A stretch of DNA of 64,000 nucleotides from positions 54,222,264 to 54,286,263 of the forward strand of contig CM036621.1 of assembly GCA_020746105.1 (NCBI GenBank), written 5' to 3'. Shown piece by piece: positions 51,501-61,693 of this stretch (within the stretch, counting starts at the first letter, position 1; every line of letters starts with the position of its first letter). Below the pieces are notes generated by a model. The model searched no databases, was not told where the DNA came from, and saw nothing but the letters and a program-made list of their open reading frames with translations. Origin of the DNA: Trogon surrucura. Taxonomy: Eukaryota > Chordata > Aves > Trogoniformes > Trogonidae. The position numbers and the translations under genes are program-made.

Positions 51501-53163
51501 AGGGTTGTTTTGTTTTGTAATCTGTTGCATGGCCATTTTGTTCAACAGACCTCATTTTTACATGGTGAGGAAAGTGAATAACCATTCCCTGTTAATCTGT
51601 CTTAATATTTAAAATTTTAAAATTACTACTTCTATAGGAAAGTTAAAAAAAGGACTCAATCACAGAGGGTCATCTGTCCCTTTTTTTAGAAGGGTTAAGA
51701 AGAGATGACCGAAATGTACTGCACAATTCATCTTTCTAGTGAACATTCTATATCCTTCTTTTACTTAATGTCTACAGTAAGCAGGCCTCCCTCTAATGAA
51801 GTAGTGAGTTTCAAAGAAAGCAAAACATAAATCAACAGCCAGTGCGTCTATGGGAAAATTGTGCAACATATTGGGTGGGAGCTGTATCTTTTGCCAGCTA
51901 CATTGAGGAGTAGTAAATATACAACTCTCCATTTTACTTGGCTGGGATTCTAGATATCTGTTGTGAGATACAATCAAAGTCTGAAGTGGCACGTCAAAGC
52001 AAAGAGACAAAAAAACTAACTATCAACTAAAGCTCCTGAAAGGCTAAATTAAGTAGAAAGAATGGAGAAAAAACTACATAGCAATGAGCAAGGTGAAAGA
52101 ATCATTTAACTGTTATTTTTAACTTCTCTAACGACAACTTTCAAAAAGACAGGTTCATCTGTATGCTGGAACATGTTCATCTGGAAGCAAACAATAAACA
52201 ATCATCAGGGAACAAGCACTGCAAAAAAAAAAAAGTGTAAATCTATATTAGTTTGATTTCTTAATAAAAAAAAAAAAGTGATCTACTACCTCAAGACCTT
52301 TAGTTGAAGTCTTATTTTTCTAACTCAAACAATGTCAAACTATCAATCAGCCAAACTTAGCAGGCTCATTTTCAACCTGAAATACACATTTTGCCATATT
52401 GCCTCCGAGCTAATACAGCACATAGTATGCTGTAGAGATTTATAAACACACATACCCGCTCATTTGTCTTCCCCAGTACTAGAGTGCACTGACAGAGATT
52501 ACACTATAGCCTTCCAGAATGATATTATACTACAGCCTTTCAAAACTTTCAGCTGCAAACATTTAGCTTACTAAGTGGCTTGGTCTGTTTCTTTTAAAGA
52601 GATGCTACCTTTTAAACTAGCCATGCATCATGACAATACAGAAACACTCACAGAAACAGCAACATCACAAAATTAGTAAAATCGACAAAAATCCGAGCAA
52701 AAACACTGATGTTCAATAAAGTGTGTCAAAAAGCAGCATAGACATTTGTAACAAAATTCCATCATTCTAAGTCCCATTCATCACCTTCCCTGAGGCAGAA
52801 AAAGACTGGAAATGAGCATCTCTGCTAGAGAGCTACTGCAGGAAAACATGTAACTCGTGATGAAAAAATCTTTCTCTCCCTTCTTAACATATTTTCATGG
52901 GGATAGCCCCTTGCCCAAAGTAAGGCATCTTAAACCAAGTGCAAAGAGAATAAAGACACGCAAGGGGAATAACTGATGAGAAACAATCTCTGGGGAAATC
53001 AGAGGCAGAGGCATTAATAAAAAGAAAAGGGTCTCTTTGGTACCCGACTAGGCACGTAGATTTACTATCTACACTACTAAAATTCTTGGGTACATGGAAA
53101 GGAAGGAAAGATTGACTTCTTTTCTAAATGGGCAACCCAAAGGCAGAGAAACACATGCAATTT

Positions 53164-53205
53164 TATAGATATCTATATCTCTCTCTATATATATATCTCT
53201 CTTTC
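53164..53205. repeat. TA/TC simple repeat
   Basis: It reads tatagatatctatatctc, then tctctatatatatatc, then tctctttcc. It is an impure dinucleotide array. Confidence 0.85.
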
Positions 53206-56200
53206 CAGAAGCATTACTGTATTCAAAGAAAAGTACAGATTGTATCCAAAGCAAAACTTTAGTTATGCCAGTGCAAAGCTCATTACCATGAATCAAGGAC
53301 AACTAAGTATTACCAGACTTAAGTCATGAGGTCAAAATATGCAAGCCTGCACTCTGACTCTGACACTCTGAAGTAAGAAGTTATCTTCAAACCTTTAGCT
53401 TGCCTGAGAACAGAAGCCATTTGTTTTAGGAACACAAGTAGACTTTAACTGATCATCGCAATTCTTTAAAAGCAGAATAAACTGAATGCTGCAGAGGAGA
53501 AAAAGCTATCAGGTACACCGTCATCCTCACAACACCTCTGACAAACTCACAGAACAGTATTTGATATCAATACTACGGCAGCAGCCTTCCAGTGCCGCAA
53601 AAAAATAATAAAGTCCTATTTGCTTAAGGAAATAAGCGGTATTGCCTCGAACCACAGAAGGCAGTAAGTGCTTCTATGATGCATTTCTTTTGAAACTTAG
53701 CAACTTCAAAATGTTAATCTCCCCTGAATCGTACAGGAGGGAATTATTACATGTGTGTAGTACACTCACTGTTGTGACAAATCTCAGAATGCTCAGCCAA
53801 TAAAATGACATTGCAATATGAAGATGAACAAGATAGCTTTTATGTAAGAAAAAGTGTTTTTTCTGCTTACACTGACACAGCATGTATGCCGTATACAAGC
53901 ATTAGCAACATTTTGTTTATCAAATGGTCTCAGTTAATATGTTTTAATAACTTGTAAAAAGCCATAATCACATGATTTCCTCCGCATTTAAAAATACGGT
54001 GTCCGTATATTCATATTGTCTCAACACCAATTTGAAAGAGGACAAACCAAATGTGCTGTTTAAAATGCCCCCAAGCCTACTTACAATACTTTGGCTTCAA
54101 AGTGGCTGAGAAAGAGAAAGAAATCTTTCCGACTTCTGAAGTTGCACAGAAACAGATGACATCCGTACCCTGGAGGTAATCACTGCAGCTCTGTCAGAAG
54201 GCAGAAACTTCCAAAGACTCCTGGAAGAAACCTTGCCTTCAATTCCCTTGGACTTCCAACTAAGACACTGCCAATAGAAAATACCTGTTAACTGACTTAA
54301 AAACCCAAACACATACGGCCATTCAAACTAAGAGTTTTGATCAACGCTATGAAGCATGATTTAACTGGTGCAAGCCCCAAAACACAAGAAAGTATTAAAC
54401 TGATGAAGTATATTCACTATCTGAAGCCCCTGAAACACCTTCAAGAAAACTCCCTAAGAGAGCAAGTAACCTTTCCCAAGCATTACAAAGTCAGTCACAA
54501 CACCAATGATTGCATCAAAATGGAAAATCAAAACTTCCTAGGCTAGCACTGTTACTATTCCATACCTGAGCTACTGAGAGTTAGAGCACCCCCAGGTAGC
54601 AATCTCTGTTTTCACAAAACAAATATCCACTGCGAAGATACTACGTAAAATGCCCCAAACTGAAAGAATTGATTGTTCAAAAGCATGAGTGATTCAATAT
54701 ATCTTGAACCTCAACTACCACTGCCATTCACAAGGGTGTTTTAGGAGATTATAAACAGCTATTCCAACCGTCATTTGCACCCAAGTCTTCTACTCACCTA
54801 GAACACTGATCAGATGGGAGGCAGGGCTCTAGATATGTATATATAAAACCAGAAAAATCTTTTTCTCAGAGATGTGTTATAAAGCAGAAGCACGCAAATT
54901 TTGAAACACCAAAGTACAACCTTTCAATGAGAAAAGCAAGATATTTGCCCTACTTAGCGACCAAAACTTCCAAAGTGGAGTTAAACTCCTATAGTTCTTA
55001 TAAGAGACTTTTATATCCTATCAATAACTGTTACAAGCAGTTACTTCTTTATCTAACCTCAATTTTAACTAAATACTAATAAAGACACAAATTCATTAGG
55101 AAGCTAAATGTTACTGAAATAGCCAATAATGAAATTAACTTAATTGTATCTGCTTTCCATAATGCTTGTACTCAGTAAATAGCTTCAGGAATCTTTGACC
55201 TGATTCTCAGACAGGTAGAAAGAAGAAAGAATAATTAAAACAAAACAAAACAAACCATCCTGGAGATACCTAGACATACCTCACCTTTTCCCCTACCTTA
55301 GTATTCAGAAGTGACAAATATCACCAAACACTGTCTGTCTTCCTCCAGGCAAAATCACAACTACTTAATACCAAGGAGAGAAGCAAGAGAAAACCAACAA
55401 CTGTGTGTGTGCACTCAACCATCATCTATCAAATAAAGCAAAAGAAACACTGAGTCAGTCATGAAGGCATTTCCAATGCAGAGTGACATGTCCACAAAAT
55501 GAATCCTCCATAAATAAATTACTGCACTTCTTCCCTCCCATATGGACTGAAAAGGGAAAAAAAAAAAAACCAAACTGACATCATGAAAAAACCCAAAGGC
55601 TAAAATTCTTATTCTTACTGTTAGTTTACTTTTAAGAATCCTAACAATAACCGTGTATGTATTCAAGAACCTCAAACTATTAGCTAGGACTATTTGCACT
55701 CACGTTAGTATCCCTAATATACATGAACTCATCCATCACAGGCTCTCTAAAGATCTTAACACATTACCCAAGAATGTTATCCACTACCCCAGCACAGCTA
55801 TCTTAAAGATGAGAGAACGACTGTTTAATCATACATCAGCACCAAAACAGCTGTTTGGAACACAGAATAAATGCAATCAGTCAACAAGGTCTGCAAAGGC
55901 AAGTCGCTACTTCACAAAGTCTCCTCAGCTACCATCTCTGGTCAAAAAGAAGTATTAGGACATGATATACTCAGAAAACAAAACTAAACAAACAACATGT
56001 CCAAACTCAATGCCAACAGAAAGCTGTGCTAGTTACCACAGTAAGTACTCTGCCACCTACATACAAGGATCTCCAAATGTTTCATTATTCCAAACACTTG
56101 TTAGCTTGTTACGTATTGCATTAATGAATATACTTGCACACAATTTGCCAAAAAAAAAAAACAAAACACATTTTGCTGCTATACAGATAAATGATCAACA

Positions 56201-56421
56201 ACAGTGATTTAAAAAAAAATGTATTAATTTAAATAAACAGCATTTGGTTCAAAAACAAAACTTAACACCTGTGCAGAACAAAGGAACTAAGTAGTTTTTA
56301 AATTACTTTGATACACCAATTTTAAAGATATATTACTGCATCTCCATTTATCCATTCAAAATGGACCAAAGGAGGTGCAAAACTGTTTTAATGTCTGCAT
56401 CACGAGTGTAGTCTGGGAACC

Positions 56422-56453
56422 AGAGAATGCGTGGGGTTAGAAGGGACCTGAAG
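56422..56453 (-). mobile_element. Doubtful CR1 tail scrap
   Basis: The short run agagaatgcgtggggttaga plus agggacctgaag resembles the antisense CR1 end (ggttggaagggacct). It is too short and imperfect to be sure. Confidence 0.3.
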
Positions 56454-59400
56454 CAAGGGCCTGATGGAAATTTACTAACTAAAAGCCTTTTAACAAGCAG
56501 AAGCAATGAACTATGTAACGACTGCACTGTGAGATGGATACGCACGCACATTGTAATGCTTTGAGCAGGACTTACCTCCGAGAACGGAATACAAATTTGT
56601 TAATTTGTGCTGGATGTTTTGTATTCTATGAAACCAGATCCACAACTTCATGCAGAAACAATATCCATTTTATTTTTTTTTTGTAACAATGGTTGTGTAT
56701 TTATTTCACTGTCAGCTGAAACATGTACACCAATGCCTTCAGTATTAAAAGTCTGGCAGAAGAAACAGAGCACAATTGACAAGTCCCTGCCAGGCTTGAT
56801 GTTCTTTTGCACTGCACTTGAATTCCGCGTGAAAAGCAGAAAAGGAACTAGAGGTGTAACTTAACCCAAGGCCCCTCTGCACAATCTACTTTCAGTACTC
56901 TTCAGCTCATTAAACCAAAAAAGGCAGGACACTTGTAAGATGTACAATTAATAGCAACAAAATAAGCAAACACCCTTCTCCCTCCAGGTTTCTGTGGAAA
57001 TGCAGCATTACTTCTTCAACCCATTCCAGTAAGAATGAAGACAGCACTGGTACTTCTCAAAAAATTACGGTCATTGGGTGTGAAAAGTACAAGCAACATA
57101 AGCATTAGATTTTCATTGACATCTGAATGAAGGATGGCAGGTTTCAGCAGATAATTGTTACATCTCCTGAACACAAAAAAGTAAATTGTGGAGAAACAAC
57201 TACTTCATGGTGTCACCATTTCAGTAATCACGCTTAACAGGAAAATAACCAGGACTCAAGACCCACTAACAAATTGAGCCCTATGTACCTAACAATTTCA
57301 GCCCCGAGTATCAGAAACTTCAGTAAAGCCTTTTCAGCTGTAAGAAATTATCAGGTATTGCTTACTTTGTAGATTGAATTCAGAGTTTGTCTGCAACACC
57401 TCCTGGTAGTTCAGCTCTGCAGGGGGAGGAGGGACATGCTCAAGCATGTTTGCACCTCACCTGGTGTTATGGACACTGGAGATACTGTGTTCATAAACAG
57501 TTCCAGTCTTCGTGCATGGTTCTTAAATCAAATATAGGAGCCCAAAATTTCAGCTACTTGAGAACATTGAGTTAGCTTGGAAAGCAGAGATGCATTAATC
57601 TCAGGGAAGGAAAACAGCTGAATATTTTCATGAACTGTTCTAAGGAGATATATGTCAAGTATTTAGAAACTAATCTGATAATTAGTAAAATAATCTTACT
57701 TCTTTGCTCTAAAATTTTGCAAGTATGTGAAAGTAATGTAAGATATCAGGTACTTTTAGGTTTCAAGTCAAATATAAGATAGCTTTAATTCTGGTTCAAA
57801 GTACAGGCGATAAAGGAAAAATAAGGATAACTAACTACATAATGGAAAAAATACAATTTCAGAGTCAAGCTAATCAGTATTCTACAGAGCATCAACCACA
57901 AAAAGGCTTAAAGAAGTAACCACACAATAAAACACCCATACCCATCTCTATCTAGCCTTTAAGACTAGGTATAATATACAATTAACTGGATCAAATACAC
58001 AGTTTATAAAAAAAGAAAAGTCTGAAGGCAGTACCTCAAGGGCCTTTTCTAAAATCAGTGTGCTGTCTCGCTCATGTTTGAGAACAGCAGCGTTTAGTTT
58101 CACGTGCTTATATCAAGCTCTAAGTATCCTCCAAGCAATGAATCACTAAATGGACATTGTTTCTACATGAAGTTGTGGATCTTGTTTCATACAATACAAA
58201 GCATCCAATACAAATTAACAGGCAAAATGGTTCCACAATCTGACAATTTATTTAACAACGGATTTCCTGCATTTCATCCCTAAAGGCATTTTGTAAAAAT
58301 ACTCTAAAAGGTAAAAACGTTACAGTTTGTGAAGCACAGCTCTGCTATGGAAAGCAACACTTGCTTGCTACATATATATTTAATCACATCCTTGCTCCCA
58401 AAGTAAGAACAGCTTTTTAAAATTATTATTATTTATTTCTGCTAGCAAGTGTGACTCAATTCAATAATTAGACAGGGAGCCAGACTACTGTGGTACATAC
58501 ATCAATGATATTGATGCAACCAAATTGTTCTTCTATTTCTTCATTTACTTTTCAATCTGCCTTTAGTGGAAGTAGGGACATAATTTAAGGTCCAGGGACT
58601 TGTACAGGAAAGATAAAGGCAAAAAATTAAGTCTAAAGAATTGCAATCCATAATGTAAAATCCAGAAGAGAAATCAATTACAGTTCAGAGTGCAGACTGA
58701 GTTTCTGGGACTGACGGGTAGAAAATCTTTCATTTACCTTGTAAAATAAAACAATGTCTAAGAGCACTGTTGAGACAAACACATTATGCTCTCTATTTTA
58801 AGAAGCAGGCACGCATTTTAAGTTCAAATACTTATTAGTATTGCACTGAAAACAAAAGAGAACCCTAATTGGTTGCTCTTCTCATATTTCATCTCCTTTA
58901 TAGTAAAAGGATTCCATCAATGCTGTGAAAACTGAACCACCTACCAGTTACTGGTGAGCACGAGAGCTCTAGCATTCAACTGTTTTACATAAATTTGTGT
59001 GAGTCTGAAATACTCTTCTCTCCAACTCTGAACTTACATACAAGTGTGCTAGACAAACCACTCACAATGAGTTTGTTTAAAATACAACTCAAAAGTGTAC
59101 TGATAATCTCCACGAAATATGCTTACATGTGTTTACAGAGTGTTATCTAAAAACATGCAATAGTTGGAAGAGGTAAGCCATTCAACCATTGAACCACCTC
59201 CAGCCACAAACCTTTCCATACCTCATGTTTACCAAAAACACAGCTCAAATACAGGAAAAATTACGGCAAGAATGAAGACTTTTCCCAAGATTTTTAGGTA
59301 TGTGAAGTTCCTGTGTGTCAGTAAATATAGAACAATATTTTTCTGTATCCTAGAATTTAGAAAAATAAAAGTGATCCATTAACACAAAAATTTTAATCCA

Positions 59401-60765
59401 AAAACTTTCATACAGTCTTAATTTCAGTCTTTTCTAGATCAGGCACAAAAACAAGTGCAGACTTCCTTGTGTAACTTTAAGTTACACAGCCTCATCCAGT
59501 GAGCTTGATTAGAAATTTTATTTTAGCTCACTGTTTTTGTTAACCAACTTTTTCCTTTAAAAATGTAACTAAAATGAACAGACAAGTGAACATACATTTT
59601 CTGAGGTCATAATCGACCGCTCTACAACAGTAGCACAACTAAAGGCAGTGTTTCTATCCGCAGCTCCACCTGCTTACGCTTGGAAACTTGATTGCACACC
59701 ATTAGGAGACCACCAAAAATACTCAAGAACAGGGGATGACTTGGGTGATGAGCTCTGGTGGAATGCAGGGAGGCCTCTCCTGAGCTTTATTCATTTGCTA
59801 AATGCTGTCCGTACTACTGCTTTATAGGCAGACAGTAAGAGGATTAACCTTCAATTTGGTTTTGAAGGCTTCTGTATGTAGTATCTAGATGACAGCTTAG
59901 CCTGTTCTCAATCCCAGAATTTCAAACTGCTTTATGTCCAACTACAAGACTCCAGCTCTTTATAACTGGAAACCAGTGTGTGAATTCTTGCCGTTCCAGG
60001 CACACTGAAACAACACAGAGGACCAGAGTTGCAGCACTTCACGTACTACTCTCTGATATAATAAGGAAATAAGCTGAAGCCTCTCCTAATCACAGTTTGC
60101 TCACCTGAAACTCAGATACGCAAACGCACCCTGCTGTGCAACTTCTTCAAAGGCAAAGAGCTGAACTCTTTGCAACCAGCATCTCCTTTTTACTTCCGAC
60201 CACCAAAACAGGGCACCAGCTCAGATAACCAGCAAAAGGATTTGCACACAGCAGTTTCATACTCGTTGAACCCGAGTTCCTCAACAAAAGTGCTGGGGCT
60301 TTTTTCAATGACTTCGTTATTTGAAAATACTTTGCATAAGTTTCATCTCTTCTGCCCTCAGAAGATTACAATGCAGGACTGTCAGCAATCTAGCCAGTCA
60401 AAGAAAAGAGAAAATAAGATAACCCAGCTGCATGAACGGGCATAACACACAGCAGGATACAAGGCTCAGGTGCAAATTTGCCATGCTCCGCTGCAGTCTT
60501 CAGCGTCAATTGTTCAAAACCCTGACTTTTGTCACTACAACTGACTTCACTGAATTGCAAGGTAAACAATGGGGTAGTAAAATCGAACTACAGACGTAGG
60601 CAGAAAAAAGAATTAAGAAATGTCGCGGGTTAGGGCTGGGCTGGCCACTAACGCGGACAGACGCTCTCTAACCCCCTCTTCCCCCCCCCCAAACGGGAAG
60701 AGAAAAGGGAATGAGGTAGAGAGACTTACGTGTTAGAGGAGAAAAAAAACTAGAACTAGAACAGC

Positions 60766-60771
60766 TTTAAT
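60766..60771 (-). terminator. Polyadenylation signal ATTAAA of solo LTR B
   Basis: ATTAAA on the minus strand is followed by GCTGTTCTAG and a T-rich run. It is in PARD3B sense, about 0.75 kb beyond the donor of the 172-bp exon, so it could in principle end transcripts early. Confidence 0.55.
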
Positions 60772-61101
60772 GAAAGTAATAGGAATGATGGTAAAAAGAT
60801 AAAAGTAAAGAACTATATACAACTATAGATAATAGCCCGATATCAAACCCGACTCCCTCCCCTAATAGAAATCACCACTGGTGCTGCAGAGCAGGAGGCA
60901 CTGGGGAAACCCCAGGCTCAGCGGCGGCGGGAGCTGGATACAGGGAGCTGGATTCGGGAACTCAGGATCCGGATCAAAATCAGGAGGTCAGATGGAGTCC
61001 TCTCTGGACACCGGCCATTGCAGAAAGGAAGGGCGAAAAGGGCAAAAGGGAAAAAAAAAGGGCCGAAAAGGGAAAAAAGGGCAAAACTCTCGTGATCACT
61101 C

Positions 61102-61109
61102 AATTTATA
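61102..61109 (-). promoter_or_regulatory. TATA box of solo LTR B
   Basis: TATAAATT on the minus strand, at the same position within the element as in LTR A, with the TGACG half-site upstream also kept. If active it would initiate in the PARD3B sense direction, towards the 110-bp exon. Confidence 0.6.
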
Positions 61110-61521
61110 CTAGATATGACGTATATGGGATGGAATACTCTCGTTGGTCACCTGTCCTGTCTGTTACCCCCCGGAGGTGCCACCTTTTACTTCCTTGTGC
61201 CCCCCTCTTACTACCCAGCACCCCCAGCGTGGCACACAAGAGCCAGCAGTGGCCTTGGTCACTATAGGAATAAGTATAAGCAAGAGCCTTTCTACATACC
61301 AGTCCCAGGCAGTGACTGTAGACATCAGGTGTTATCACTGCCAGTAGCACACACAGTCTGCAAAAAACATGCTGCTGACTTCAGAAAGTGCAGCCCTTTA
61401 GAAGACACTAAACTGAAAAGTAAAAATCACTAAACAGGACTGGGTTTTTAGCTAAACCCAGGACAAGAAAACACCACATATTGGTCAAAAAATTAAAAAC
61501 AACCATGCAAGATATACATAC

Positions 61522-61693
61522 CCAGTTTTAGGGCAGAAGGAGTCACTTCAATCTCGCCACCAATCGGCTGAAAGGCCGCCAGTTGAGCTGCTACCTCCGT
61601 CTCGAAAGAGTCTGGGCTATTTCTCTCAGTCAAGTTGCCATTTGTGCCGTCAGTCTTACGCTGAGTTTCTTGCTCATCATAAACAGCAATCAG
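61522..61693 (-). CDS. PARD3B: PARD3B coding exon (172 bp; probably exon 3)
   Basis: On the minus strand this 172-bp block is open and flanked by good splice signals: acceptor tttttatag before CTGATTGC, and donor gtatgt after the last G. It encodes 57 residues plus the first base of a Gly codon (phase 0 in, phase 1 out). The peptide starts LIAVYDEQE, continues SPDSFETEVAAQLAAF and ends GGEIEVTPSALKL. This matches the PAR3-like protein PARD3B closely; paralogue PARD3 has the related but clearly different LVAVFDEQD and SEIEVTPSVL. PAR3 proteins are cell-cortex scaffolds that organise tight junctions and polarity. The exon covers the last strand of the N-terminal PB1-like oligomerisation domain and the linker after it, roughly residues 75-132 by analogy with human. 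The reading frame continues exactly into the exon at 44783-44892. A solo LTR begins 56 bp beyond the donor. Gene identity is from remembered family sequence, not a search. Confidence 0.93.

Larger units (their letters stand above)
44893..60620. other. Intronic DNA between the two exons
   Basis: It holds a CpG-bearing patch (about 45225-45400), G/T tracts (47359-47427, 50311-50349), an older CR1-type element (51222-51500), a TA/TC low-complexity stretch (53164-53205) and a doubtful CR1 tail scrap (56422-56453). No gene was recognised. Confidence 0.6.
60621..61465 (-). mobile_element. Solo LTR B of the same ERVL-like family (845 bp)
   Basis: It starts TGTCGCGGGTT and ends AACCCAGGACA on the plus strand, and is flanked by a perfect 5-bp duplication AGAAA (60616-60620 and 61466-61470). 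It is the same family and orientation as the copy at 11419-12254, 48.4 kb away. The different target duplications show two independent insertions, not a segmental duplication. The sense is minus (TATAAATT and ATTAAA), the same as PARD3B. It lies wholly in the intron and ends 56 bp from the splice donor of the 172-bp exon. No internal retroviral sequence is present. Confidence 0.94.
44893..61521 (-). other. PARD3B: Complete PARD3B intron between the 172-bp and 110-bp exons (16,629 bp)
   Basis: Both ends are fixed by splice signals: the donor gtatgt at the right edge (minus strand) and the acceptor ctcgtag at the left edge. It is a phase-1 intron that splits a Gly codon. It contains solo LTR B next to the donor and an older CR1-type element at 51222-51500. 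Confidence 0.88.

Noticed and set aside
57387..57575. GC-richer 62-codon ORF considered as an extra PARD3B exon
   Set aside because: It is on the plus strand, and the minus strand gives no PARD3B-like reading; the two flanking exons already join in frame.
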